A stretch of DNA of 53,123 bases from Pseudomonadota bacterium. GTDB lineage: Bacteria; Pseudomonadota; Gammaproteobacteria; Steroidobacterales; Steroidobacteraceae. Positions 9,001-16,745 of this stretch are shown in pieces. The DNA lies in NCBI GenBank assembly GCA_025356815.1, contig JANXQL010000069.1, positions 1 to 53,123 on the forward strand, in the 5' to 3' direction. Positions within the stretch are counted from its first letter, which is position 1. Every line of letters starts with the position of its first letter. The notes beneath the pieces are model-generated. The model worked only from the letters and a program-made list of their open reading frames with translations, ran no database searches and was not told the DNA's origin. Both the position numbers and the translations under genes were made by a program.

Positions 9001-9704
9001 CGCTTGCGCTCGGTGGCGTCGCGCAGACAAAGGACGTAGGTCAGCTTGCGGCCGATGCGCGCCTTGGACACGGCGATCTCGGCCGCGAAGCTCTCGCCGG
9101 ACTTGGCTCGGCCGGTCGTCTCGTGCGCGGCCAGGTCCACCAGCGTGTCATCGCTGCGAACCGCGAGTTGCTCGAGCCGTTCGGCGATGCGGCCACTGAC
9201 CGGCCGCAGCTCGGGAAGCAGGAACCCGAGCGGGCGCCCGATGACCTCTGCCTGCGAGAAGCCGAACACGCGCTCACCGGTCGGATTGAAGGATTCGATG
9301 TGGCCGCCGTCGTCGACGGTCAGGATCACGTCCTTGACGTGGTCTAGGATCGCCTGCAGCTGGCTTGCGGTCTGCTCACGGATCTCCCGCGTCAACTCCT
9401 GGGCCTCGTCGGACATCATCTGCATCGAACGGACGATCCCGCGGCGCTCCTCGTCGACCTGGTCGTAGTACTTCGAAGCACAGCCGATCAGGGTGTCGAA
9501 ATCCAGCTCGCCGCTGCCACTGGCCTCGCGCAGATGACGGGCGAGCGTGCGGTTGATGCTCGGGTAGCGCCCCGAGTAGCCCGATGGCAGGGTGGTCGAA
9601 TGGGTCGGGTTGAACGCGGCGTCGCCGTCCGGCGCGGCCAAGGGCGCCGCGGCCGCCGGTCGTGGCAGCGAGATCACGCGCGGCGAGTTTCCTTTCGACG
9701 CCAT
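6039..9704 (-). CDS. Multi-PAS/GAF GGDEF-EAL c-di-GMP protein
   Basis: This large cytoplasmic regulator of about 1,221 residues carries both c-di-GMP synthesis and breakdown domains. In order from the 9704 start: a poorly conserved N-terminus, PAS (about 115-230), PAS (240-365), GAF (370-530), two more PAS domains (535-655 and 660-785), GGDEF (790-960) and EAL (975-1215). The GGDEF motif is intact (LARLGGDEF, about 876-880), with the inhibitory I-site RGTD five residues before it. The EAL domain reads ELMLR instead of EALLR and AERVED instead of AEGVE, but keeps NLS, DISE, DDFG, KID and QG, so it is probably active. No membrane segment is seen, so sensing is likely cytoplasmic. Longer starts up to 9827 are possible; 9704 was chosen because upstream residues look unconserved. 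A 21-bp inverted repeat lies 26 bp upstream. Confidence 0.93.
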   Translation of the reverse strand: MASKGNSPRVISLPRPAAAAPLAAPDGDAAFNPTHSTTLPSGYSGRYPSINRTLARHLREASGSGELDFDTLIGCASKYYDQVDEERRGIVRSMQMMSDEAQELTREIREQTASQLQAILDHVKDVILTVDDGGHIESFNPTGERVFGFSQAEVIGRPLGFLLPELRPVSGRIAERLEQLAVRSDDTLVDLAAHETTGRAKSGESFAAEIAVSKARIGRKLTYVLCLRDATERKRAEAATRESEARYRLLVENAPEAIVVLDVDRGRFVDCNDHAQRYFRMDRQALLSAGPEQISPALQADGTQSFGVARGHIARALAGETPVFEWIHLDANGNELLCEVRLAGLPSAGRRLVRGSITDIAERKRAEAYASGERRVLERLASNGSLESALEAISDVVEKMHPGNRCAIRLLEEDGLLRHAVASHLPREFCAALDAVPVGLRYGSCAAAVYLSRQVIVADVEADPFWEYRREAVLRAGFKACWSNPILASDGTIIGTLAVYLTHSGSPGGREAELMARMTQLAGIAIERRRAEAALRLSEARFRGLVEHVVEGVYQSDPDGRLKAANPALVRMLGYASATELMALPTTAALYVDAATHARIHATLRLEGELRNAEYELRRPDGEVLTVVENARLVRDSAGNVAGFEGTLWDITERRRAEIAVHAEKERAQVTLQSIGDAVITTDAEGLIDYLNPVAERLTGWPLDTARGQPVDIVLRVVDEAGRDDQDSVVIRCLKEDQVIVGNDQATMLDRAGREIAIQNSAAPIRDRTGRLLGTVVVFRDVSRERRLRRALSYQATHDALTGLLNRREFEHRLHAALAETRTETPIEHALVYVDLDQFKVVNDTCGHPAGDRLLKQVTTLLQTRVRGTDTLARLGGDEFGILLQDCARDQAMKIAEGLRQAIHEFRYEWDGQQLQIGASIGIVGIDRTSDSVAAVMSAVDVACYAAKDGGRNRVHVYESDNVPARHKEMQWVSRLQRALDTERLEIHFQRIVPIGVNGDPRKHFELMLRMRDEQGALVQPIEFIPAAERYNMMPAIDRWVVRQVLGHVLGPGQVGEHASFAVNLSATTLADPGFLEFILGELSAVEICPGSLCFDISETAAIASLSNVVYFMRELKDRGVRFALDDFGSGLSSFTYLKTLPVEFLKIDGQFVENVHKDPVDRSMVEAICQVARAMGIRTIAERVEDPAALAALASIGVDYAQGFLIASPAPLSSLAEALR

Positions 9705-9729
9705 GTTAGGGGGCCCGGCGCTCCTGCCA

Positions 9730-9750
9730 GCCATGTGAACAGAACATGGC
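9730..9750. promoter_or_regulatory. Perfect inverted repeat upstream of the GGDEF-EAL gene
   Basis: The sequence GCCATGT-GAACAGA-ACATGGC has perfect 7-bp arms and a 7-base spacer. It lies about 26 bp before the chosen start in the 206-bp gap between this gene and typA. It looks like a repressor or activator operator. If translation starts further upstream it would lie inside the gene. Confidence 0.45.
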
Positions 9751-9910
9751 CGGATGGTAGGGGGATCCCCTAGCGGCGAGTGTGAACCGGATCGCGGTTC
9801 CATGCGGTCGTCGGCAGCGGCCGACATTTCTTTAGGGGTAACCGCAGCAGGGCCGCCGGTACGGCGCCGGCACCCTCGCGGACGTGCCCTCAGGCCGTTC
9901 GGCGCGGGTG

Positions 9911-11731
9911 TCAGCCCGGTTCGGAGCGTTCCGCGCGGCGGCGGTCCATTTCCTTGAGGTGCCGCTTGCGCAGACGGATGTTCGCCGGCGTGACCTCGAC
10001 CAGTTCGTCGTCGTCGATGAACTCCATCGCCTGCTCGAGCGTGAAGCGGATCGGCGGGCTGAGCACGACGTTCTCGTCCTTGCCCGAGGCGCGCATGTTG
10101 GTCAGCTTCTTGCCCTTGAGCGGGTTGACCACCAGATCATTGTCGCGGGTATGGATGCCGATGACCTGGCCTTCGTAGACCGCGTCGCCGTGGCCGATGA
10201 AAAGCCGGCCGCGTTCCTGCAGGCTGAACAGCGAATAGGCGAGCGCCGGGCCCTCGCCGTTAGAGATCAGCACGCCCAGCGCGCGCTGCGCAAGCGCCTT
10301 GTCGACCACCGGACCGTAGTGGTCGAACACGTGATACATCAGGCCAGTGCCCGAGGTCATCGTGCGGAAGTCGGTCTGGAAGCCGATCAGGCCGCGCGAG
10401 GGCATCATGTACTCGAGGCGCACCCGGCCACGGCCGTCGTGCGTCATGTTCGTCAGCTGGCCGCCGCGCTCGCCAAGCGCTTGCATGATGTTGCCCTGCG
10501 AACGCTCCTCGATGTCGACGGTGACCTGCTCCCACGGCTCCTGGCGCTCGCCGTCGACCACCCGCACCACGACCTGCGGGCGCGACACGGCGAGCTCATA
10601 GCCCTCGCGGCGCATGTTCTCGATCAGCACGCCCAGGTGCAGCTCGCCACGGCCGTACACCTTGAACTTGTCCGGATCGTCCGTGTCCTCGACGCGCAGC
10701 GCGACGTTGTGGAGCATCTCGCGCTCGAGGCGCTCGCGCAGCTGGCGCGAGGTGACGAACTTGCCCTCGCTACCGAAGAACGGCGAGGTGTTGGTCTCGA
10801 AGGTCATGCTGATGGTCGGCTCGTCGACGACCAGCCGCGCCAGCGGCTCGACGTTGTCCGGGTCGCACAGCGTGTCGGAGATCTTCGGGGCGGCAATGCC
10901 GGCGAAGGCGACGATGTCGCCGGCACTCGCCTCCTCGACCTCGACGCGATCGAGGCCCAGAAAGCCGAGGACCTGGCCGATCTTCTCCTGACGCACCGCG
11001 CCATCCCGATCCACGACCGAGACGGTCTGCGCGCGGCGCAGCTTGCCGCGAGAGATGCGACCGATACCGATCGTGCCGACGTAGCTGGAGTAGTCCAGCT
11101 GGCTGACCTGCAGCTGCAGCGGACCGTCCGGGTCGACCTGCGGCGGCGGGCAGTGCTTGATGATTTCGCCGTACAGCACCTGCATGTCGCCGCCACGGTG
11201 CTCAGGGTCCAGCGACGAGTAGCCGCGGATCGCCGAGGTGTAGATGACCGGGAAGTCGAGCTGCTCGTGCGTCGCGCCGAGGCGATCGAACAGGTCGAAG
11301 GTCTGGTCGAGTACCCAACCCGGGCGGGCCTCGTCGCGGTCGATCTTGTTGATCACCACGATCGGGCGCAGGCCGTGCTGGAACGCCTTCTGGGTCACGA
11401 AGCGGGTCTGCGGCATCGGACCGTCGACCGCGTCGACCAGCAGCAGCACCGAGTCGACCATCGACAGCACGCGCTCGACCTCGCCACCGAAGTCGGCGTG
11501 GCCCGGCGTGTCGACGATGTTGATGCGGTACTCGCCCCAGCGGATCGCGGTGTTCTTGGCGAGAATCGTGATGCCGCGCTCGCGCTCGAGGTCGTTCGAG
11601 TCCATGACTCGGTCGGGCATGATCTTGCGCGCATCGAGCGTGTTCGACTGCTTCAGCAGCTGGTCGACGAGTGTCGTCTTGCCGTGGTCGACGTGCGCGA
11701 TGATGGCGATGTTGCGGAGATTGGAAATCAC
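9911..11731 (-). CDS. typA: Ribosome-associated GTPase TypA/BipA
   Basis: TypA/BipA is a translational GTPase of the EF-G class that helps 50S assembly and growth under stress. The motifs are in order: P-loop AHVDHGKT (12-19), ERERGITI switch, [12 protein letters not shown], then domain II, the EF-G domain III region ([14 protein letters not shown]) and the BipA-specific C-terminal domain ending in basic residues. The family normally starts a few residues before [14 protein letters not shown], which fits the GTG at 11731 (about 606 residues). A TTG at 11758 is also in frame but sits only about 17 bases after a likely transcription start. A TATAAT element lies upstream at 11782-11787. The gene is single and is followed by the c-di-GMP protein. 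Confidence 0.96.
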   Translation of the reverse strand: MISNLRNIAIIAHVDHGKTTLVDQLLKQSNTLDARKIMPDRVMDSNDLERERGITILAKNTAIRWGEYRINIVDTPGHADFGGEVERVLSMVDSVLLLVDAVDGPMPQTRFVTQKAFQHGLRPIVVINKIDRDEARPGWVLDQTFDLFDRLGATHEQLDFPVIYTSAIRGYSSLDPEHRGGDMQVLYGEIIKHCPPPQVDPDGPLQLQVSQLDYSSYVGTIGIGRISRGKLRRAQTVSVVDRDGAVRQEKIGQVLGFLGLDRVEVEEASAGDIVAFAGIAAPKISDTLCDPDNVEPLARLVVDEPTISMTFETNTSPFFGSEGKFVTSRQLRERLEREMLHNVALRVEDTDDPDKFKVYGRGELHLGVLIENMRREGYELAVSRPQVVVRVVDGERQEPWEQVTVDIEERSQGNIMQALGERGGQLTNMTHDGRGRVRLEYMMPSRGLIGFQTDFRTMTSGTGLMYHVFDHYGPVVDKALAQRALGVLISNGEGPALAYSLFSLQERGRLFIGHGDAVYEGQVIGIHTRDNDLVVNPLKGKKLTNMRASGKDENVVLSPPIRFTLEQAMEFIDDDELVEVTPANIRLRKRHLKEMDRRRAERSEPG

Positions 11732-11781
11732 GGGTGGGTCTCGGTCGGGTCCGGACAAGGGGACCCTAAGGTAAGCCGCCC

Positions 11782-11787
11782 ATTATA
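11782..11787 (-). promoter_or_regulatory. Candidate typA -10 element
   Basis: A perfect TATAAT is read on the minus strand, about 50 bases before the GTG start of typA. No good -35 hexamer is visible at 16 to 18 bp. The predicted start of transcription near 11775 favours the GTG at 11731 over the TTG at 11758. Confidence 0.45.
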
Positions 11788-11818
11788 CGAGGTTTTTCAC
11801 CTCCGCGGAGACTGTCGC

Positions 11819-12430
11819 TCAGCGGGGTCTGGCCGTCGTCGTCGGGGCGACGGGGCTGGGCGCCGGCGCCGGGGGTACCGCACCGACGATCAGCGGAAAC
11901 GCGAAGGTCCTCGATTGCGGGCCGTCCGGCAGCTCCAGCGTCGCCTTCACGGTCAGCACGCGCGTACCCGCCTCTGCCGACAGCAGGCTGACCTGCAGCG
12001 GGACGACCGTGCCGGCGGCGACCTTTTCCTGGCTCACCTGGGACTCGGGCTGGACGATGACCAGCCCCTCGGAGGCGGACACGTCCAGTCGCACCAGCGG
12101 CACCGGCGCACCGGGCAGGATGGCGACGCCGACGGCAAACGGGACGCCGCGGATCGGTGCGGCGTCGAGATCGAAGCGTGCATCGACCGGCGCCGCGCTG
12201 TCGCCCACTGGCACGCCGGCGGCCATGGTGCGGTTCGCACTCACCACCGCCGGATCCATGCCGGGGTCGCGCACCGGCGCCGGGTGGGCGAGCGGCTTGG
12301 GCGGCGCTACGGACGCGCTGCCGCCGCGTTGGCAGGCCGCCAGCAGAATCGCCGCCAGCCCGATCGCAATGGCCGTCGCCAGCCGACGACCGCCGGTGGG
12401 CGCGAATGACGGGTCAAGGTGGGCGTGCAT
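11819..12430 (-). CDS. Putative lipoprotein of unknown function
   Basis: This 203-residue protein has a signal peptide ending in a lipobox (LLAAC, Cys-33), so it should be lipid-anchored in the envelope. The rest is rich in Pro, Ala and Val with alternating beta-type stretches (PFAVGVAILPGAPVPLVRLDVS; RVLTVKATLEL), which suggests one immunoglobulin-like beta domain, and a Pro/Thr-rich tail. I recognise no family. It lies 21 bp downstream of srkA on the same strand and is probably co-transcribed with it. Confidence 0.7.
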   Translation of the reverse strand: MHAHLDPSFAPTGGRRLATAIAIGLAAILLAACQRGGSASVAPPKPLAHPAPVRDPGMDPAVVSANRTMAAGVPVGDSAAPVDARFDLDAAPIRGVPFAVGVAILPGAPVPLVRLDVSASEGLVIVQPESQVSQEKVAAGTVVPLQVSLLSAEAGTRVLTVKATLELPDGPQSRTFAFPLIVGAVPPAPAPSPVAPTTTARPR

Positions 12431-12451
12431 CTGGATCCTCCGTGGCGACGA

Positions 12452-13453
12452 CTATAACCGCAGCGGGGCCGCGTCCAGCGCCTCAAGCTGCTCCTGCAGC
12501 TCCTGCACGTGATTATCCCAGTAACGCGGCCCGCCGAACCACGGAAAGGCTCGCGGGAAGGCCGGGTCGTGCCAGCGCCGGGCCAGCCAGGCGGCGTAAT
12601 GCATCATCCGCAGCGCCCGCAGCGGCTCGATCAGCCCGAGCTGGACCCGATCGAACTCGAGGAACTGCTCGTAACCCTCGAGCAGGTCGCGCCACTGCGT
12701 GCGCGCTTCCTCCCGCGCCCCCGCCACCAGCATCCACACATCCTGCACGGCCGGTCCGCCCATGCAGTCGTCGAGGTCGACGAAATGCGGTCCCTGCGCG
12801 GTCCACAGCACGTTGCCGCGGTGGCAGTCGCCATGGATGCGCAGACGCCGGAAGGGGCCTGCCGCCTCGAATGCCGCCTCGATCCGCTCGATCAGCGCCT
12901 CGCACAAGCCCGCGTAACGTTCCACCTGGTAGTCGGGCAGCCAGTCACTCTGGAGGATGAACTCGGCGGAGCCGACCCCCAGCCGGTCGACGTCGAACGC
13001 CGGGCGATGCTCGAACGCCCGCACACCGCCGACGCGGTGCATCCGGCCGAGGAACCGCCCCATCAGCTCGCGGTCAGCCGCCGTGTCCAGGTCCGGCCAG
13101 CGCCCCCCGCGGCGCGGGTAGACCGCGTACGGGTAGCCCTCGATCTCGAACAGCGACTCGCCCTCCTGCAGCAGCGGCGCAACCACCGGAATCTCCGCCG
13201 CCGCAAGTTCCAGCGCGAAGGCATGCTCCTCGAGCACGGCTGCGCGGGTCCAGCGTCCGGGCCGATAGAACTTCACGACCACCGGTTCCGCGTCCTCAAG
13301 GCCGACCTGGTAGACGCGATTCTCGTAACTGTTCAAGGCCAGCACGCGACCGTCCGACATTCGCCCGCCCCGTTCCACCGCCGCGATGATGAGGTCCGGG
13401 GTCAGGCGGGCGTACGGGGTCTCGGCGTCGTCGCGCTGCGCGGTCGGGTGCAT
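12452..13453 (-). CDS. srkA: Stress response kinase A (YihE/SrkA-like)
   Basis: SrkA is a Ser/Thr protein kinase with the aminoglycoside-phosphotransferase fold that protects cells from stress-induced death and is part of the Cpx envelope response in E. coli. Visible motifs are the glycine-poor N-lobe LNSYENRVYQVG, the ATP-lysine strand PVVVKFYRPGRW, the catalytic loop RIHGDCHRGNVLW and the metal-binding HFVDLDDC. The length of 333 residues matches the family. The frame is open further upstream, but the family begins near YARLTPDLIIAAVE, and the ATG at 13453 follows a G-rich ribosome-like stretch. It is divergent from galE across 121 bp and is followed by a lipoprotein gene. Confidence 0.93.
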   Translation of the reverse strand: MHPTAQRDDAETPYARLTPDLIIAAVERGGRMSDGRVLALNSYENRVYQVGLEDAEPVVVKFYRPGRWTRAAVLEEHAFALELAAAEIPVVAPLLQEGESLFEIEGYPYAVYPRRGGRWPDLDTAADRELMGRFLGRMHRVGGVRAFEHRPAFDVDRLGVGSAEFILQSDWLPDYQVERYAGLCEALIERIEAAFEAAGPFRRLRIHGDCHRGNVLWTAQGPHFVDLDDCMGGPAVQDVWMLVAGAREEARTQWRDLLEGYEQFLEFDRVQLGLIEPLRALRMMHYAAWLARRWHDPAFPRAFPWFGGPRYWDNHVQELQEQLEALDAAPLRL

Positions 13454-13574
13454 CCCCCGATTATGCCGAACCTCGCCCCGAGGTCCGCGCCTATCGGCCC
13501 GCGCCGATGGGCGCGCTGCGCGCGTGCTTGATATCCTCGCCCGCGGATCTCCAACCAAGTCGAGCCTCAAGACA

Positions 13575-14579
13575 GTGAACCCGAAGGGCATCCTGGTCAC
13601 CGGCGGCGCCGGCTACATCGGCAGCCATGTCGTCCGCCAGCTCGGCGAAACGGGCGAGCGCGTGGTGACGCTCGACAACCTCTCTCGCGGCTATGCAGAC
13701 GCCGTCACCTGCGGCGAGCTCGTTGTCGGCGACACGGGCGACGAGGCCCTGGTGCGGCGCGTGCTCGCCGACTTCGACATCGGCACCGTGATGCACTTCG
13801 CCGCCTTCACGATCGTCCCCGAATCGGTGGCCCAGCCGCTGCGCTATTACCGCAACAACGTCGCCGCGACCCGCAACCTGCTTGAATGCTGCCTCGGGGC
13901 GGGCGTCGACGGCTTCGTGTTCTCCTCCCGCGCCGCCGTCTATGGCATGCCGCCGGGCGGCGTCGCGGCCGAGGATTCGCCCACCGCGCCGATCAACCCG
14001 TACGGCACCTCGAAGCTGATGGCCGAGTGGATGCTGCGCGACGTCTCCGCGGTTACCTCGCTGCGACACGTCGCGCTGCGCTACTTCAACGTCGGCGGCT
14101 CGGACCCCGGCGGTCGCATCGGCCAGTCGACGCCGCAGGCGACGCTGCTGACGAAGGTGGCCGCCGAGCACGTGGTCGGCAAGCGGCCGCACGTGTCGAT
14201 CTACGGCACCGACTACCCGACGCCGGACGGCACCGGGGTACGCGACTACATCCACGTCGAGGACCTGGCCGGCGCCCACCTCTCGGCGCTGCGTTATCTG
14301 CGCGGCGGTGGCGCTTCGGTGACGCTCAACTGCGGCTACGGCCACGGCCACAGCGTGCGCGAGGTGCTGGCCGCGGTCGAGAAGGCCGCAGGCGTACCCC
14401 TGGTGATCCGCGAGGAGCCCCGCCGCGCGGGCGACCCGCCGGTGCTGGTCGCCCGTGCCGACCGGATCCGCCAGACCCTCGACTGGCAGCCGCGCTACGA
14501 CAGCCTCGAGCAGCTGGTCGCGGATGCGCTGCGCTGGGAGCGCACGCTGGCCGGCGGCGGCGGCCCCCGCCGCGGCTGA
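13575..14579 (+). CDS. galE: UDP-glucose 4-epimerase-like protein with Arg at the catalytic Ser position
   Basis: This 334-residue short-chain dehydrogenase-fold protein fits GalE, which interconverts UDP-glucose and UDP-galactose with bound NAD. The NAD loop GGAGYIGSH, the DNLSRGY segment, PYGTSK with Tyr-143 and Lys-147, RYFNVGGSDP and the GVRDYIHVEDLA signature are all present. The serine equivalent to E. coli Ser-124 (FSSSATVYG) is Arg-119 here (FSSRAAVYG, codon CGC at 13929-13931). That residue helps catalysis, so activity may be reduced or altered, or the base may be an error. The chosen start is GTG at 13575, just before the NAD loop; a longer open frame upstream has no family match. 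It may supply UDP-galactose for surface polysaccharide. Confidence 0.9.
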   Translation: MNPKGILVTGGAGYIGSHVVRQLGETGERVVTLDNLSRGYADAVTCGELVVGDTGDEALVRRVLADFDIGTVMHFAAFTIVPESVAQPLRYYRNNVAATRNLLECCLGAGVDGFVFSSRAAVYGMPPGGVAAEDSPTAPINPYGTSKLMAEWMLRDVSAVTSLRHVALRYFNVGGSDPGGRIGQSTPQATLLTKVAAEHVVGKRPHVSIYGTDYPTPDGTGVRDYIHVEDLAGAHLSALRYLRGGGASVTLNCGYGHGHSVREVLAAVEKAAGVPLVIREEPRRAGDPPVLVARADRIRQTLDWQPRYDSLEQLVADALRWERTLAGGGGPRRG

Positions 14580-14631
14580 TCCCTCCGCTTGCGGCCCGCT
14601 GCCGCGGAGAAACTGCTGATATCATCCCTCG

Positions 14632-16101
14632 ATGCAATTCAGGCGCCCTAAGTCGCTGAGCGGCCTGCTGTTGATCGGCTTCGCGCTGGTCGCGATCCCG
14701 CTCCTGGTGGCGGTGGTGAACGCGACCATCCAGATGCGCCACCTGACCCAGCAGAGCGAGGAGCTGGTTCGCTACGGGGTCGCGGCCACCCGTCACACCC
14801 AGGAGCTGTACCAGCAGGCGAACGCACTGCAGCGCACGGCAGGCCTCTACCAGCTGCTGGGCGACGACAACCTCAAGGCAGACCTCGCCACCGAACACGA
14901 CAAGTTCCTGGCCAACGTCACGAACCTCGACCGGCTCCAGACCGACGAGGCGACGCGCGCCCTCACCGTTCGCATCCGCGCCGGCACGCTGGCGCTGGTC
15001 GACGCGGTCGCCGCGAGCACCGAACCGTCCCCCGCGCTGGCCGCGGCGATCGAGCGCTTCGTCGCCGTATACGAGCCGATCGACGCACTCGGCCGCACCG
15101 TGCACGCAAGCGTCGATGCCCGCCTGACGGAGCTGCAGGTCTCGGCGGAGCGCACCCAGGGGCGCCTCTACTGGCAGGCGGCCGCGCTTGCGCCGGTGAC
15201 GTTCGTGATCGTACTGGTGTTCGTCAGCCTCCTGGCCCGGCCGATCCGGCAGATCGACCAGGCCATCAGCGAGCTTGGCCGCGGCACCTTCTCGCGCCCC
15301 ATCGATGTGCACGGCCCGAGCGATCTGGAGCGGCTCGGCCGGCAGCTCGAGTGGCTGCGTTCGCGGCTGCTGGACCTCGCGCAGGAGAAGAACCGCTTTC
15401 TTCGCCACATGTCCCACGAGCTGAAGACGCCGCTGGCGAACATTCGCGAGGGGACGGAACTGCTGATGGAGGGCGCCGTCGGCGAGCTGGACGCGAACCA
15501 GCGGGAAGTGGCGAGCATCCTGCGCGAGAACGGCATCAAGCTGCAGCGATTGATCGAAAACCTGCTTTCCTACAGCGCCTGGCAGTCGAAGTCCACCGGG
15601 CTGGAACTGAGCCAGTTCTCGCTGCGCAAGCTCGTCAGCGCCGTGATCAGCGCCCAGCAGCTGACGCTGGTGGCGCACCGCATAAAACTGGACCTCGCCG
15701 TCGATGACGTCGAAATCACCGCCGACCGCGGCAAGTTGCGGCTGATCCTGGACAACCTGCTCTCCAACGCCGTCAAGTTCACGCCGCGCGAGGGCACCAT
15801 CTCGATCCACGCCCATGCCGACAAGGAGCAGTTGGTACTGGACGTGATCGACAGCGGACCGGGCGTCCCGGCCGCAGACCGGAGTCACATCTTCGAGGCG
15901 TTCTACACCGGCAGCGCGGGCCAATCGGGCAAACTCAAGGGCACCGGCATCGGCTTGTCGGTCGTGATGGAGTTTGTACAGGCCCACGGCGGTACAATCG
16001 AGCTGGTCGACGCCCCCCGCCGGGGAGCGCATTTTCGGATTCAGCTGCCGGCGCGCCCGGCGGCAGCGACGGGCGGCAGCGAGGAAGAAGCGGCAGCATG
16101 A
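14632..16101 (+). CDS. glrK: Sensor histidine kinase GlrK (QseE)
   Basis: This 489-residue membrane kinase is the sensor of the GlrK-GlrR envelope system. It has a first membrane helix (about 11-31), a periplasmic helical region, a second membrane helix (about 185-202), a HAMP linker, a HisKA domain with the phospho-accepting His-262 in FLRHMSHELKTPLANI, and a HATPase domain with DNLLSNAVKFTP, DSGPGVP and GTGIGLSVV boxes. Identity is supported by the genes that follow: a QseG-type lipoprotein overlapping by 4 bp (ATGA) and a GlrR-type regulator. The start at 14632 is the first Met before the membrane helix; no clear ribosome site is visible. Confidence 0.93.
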   Translation: MQFRRPKSLSGLLLIGFALVAIPLLVAVVNATIQMRHLTQQSEELVRYGVAATRHTQELYQQANALQRTAGLYQLLGDDNLKADLATEHDKFLANVTNLDRLQTDEATRALTVRIRAGTLALVDAVAASTEPSPALAAAIERFVAVYEPIDALGRTVHASVDARLTELQVSAERTQGRLYWQAAALAPVTFVIVLVFVSLLARPIRQIDQAISELGRGTFSRPIDVHGPSDLERLGRQLEWLRSRLLDLAQEKNRFLRHMSHELKTPLANIREGTELLMEGAVGELDANQREVASILRENGIKLQRLIENLLSYSAWQSKSTGLELSQFSLRKLVSAVISAQQLTLVAHRIKLDLAVDDVEITADRGKLRLILDNLLSNAVKFTPREGTISIHAHADKEQLVLDVIDSGPGVPAADRSHIFEAFYTGSAGQSGKLKGTGIGLSVVMEFVQAHGGTIELVDAPRRGAHFRIQLPARPAAATGGSEEEAAA

Positions 16102-16727
16102 GGACCCCCTACGCACTGCGGCGCCTGGCGATCGTGATCGCCACCGGCGCGCTGGCCGCCTGCGGCACGCTGACCTCGCCGTTCGGCGGCCAGCGCGAGC
16201 ACGCCGAAACGGTGCAGAGTCGGCCCACCGCCGATGCCGAGGCGGCGCGCACCTATCTGGCGGACCTCGCCCAGCTGCAGGAGGCCTCGCCGTCGCAGCA
16301 GGCAGAGGTGCTGCAGGCGGCCAAGCGCGCCGCCGACGCCACGCCGACAACCCTCAACCGAATGCGGTATGCCCTGACGCTCGCGCTGCCAGGCCACCCG
16401 GGGTCGGACCCTGTCGCAGCTCGCAGACAGTTGTCAGATTTGCTGGCGAGGCCAGAATTGCTCCTGCCGACGGAGCGTGCGCTCGCCTCGGTGCTGCTCG
16501 CGGACGTCAACGAGCGGCTCGTGCTGATCGCGGAAAGCCGGCGCCTGCAGGACGAGGCGTCGAGTCATGACAAGGAGCGGATGGCGGTGGTGATGCGCCG
16601 CCTGCAGATCGAACAGGACGAAAGCGCGCGGCTGCGGCACGCGCTCGAGGAAGCACAGAAGAAGCTCAACGCGGTTACGCAGCTCGAACGATCCATCAGC
16701 GGCAGGGGGAACCCGCCGAAACCCTAG
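16098..16727 (+). CDS. qseG: QseG-like envelope lipoprotein
   Basis: This 209-residue protein has a lipobox LAAC with Cys-22 and a mostly helical body with a C-terminal coiled coil (about 165-200, MRRLQIEQDESARLRHAL). It matches the position and type of QseG/YfhG, an outer-membrane lipoprotein that interacts with the sensor kinase QseE/GlrK and modulates its activity. Its ATG overlaps the glrK stop as ATGA, with GAGGAAG as ribosome site. It is followed 18 bp later by glrR. Sequence conservation of this family is low, so the name rests largely on context. Confidence 0.8.
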   Translation: MRTPYALRRLAIVIATGALAACGTLTSPFGGQREHAETVQSRPTADAEAARTYLADLAQLQEASPSQQAEVLQAAKRAADATPTTLNRMRYALTLALPGHPGSDPVAARRQLSDLLARPELLLPTERALASVLLADVNERLVLIAESRRLQDEASSHDKERMAVVMRRLQIEQDESARLRHALEEAQKKLNAVTQLERSISGRGNPPKP

Positions 16728-16745
16728 TGACACCGAGGCTCAGAC

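Noticed and set aside
13454-13466. CATAAT 6 bases before the srkA ATG, suggesting a leaderless transcript
   Set aside because: No -35 element at the right spacing and a G-rich ribosome-like stretch in the same place; could be chance.
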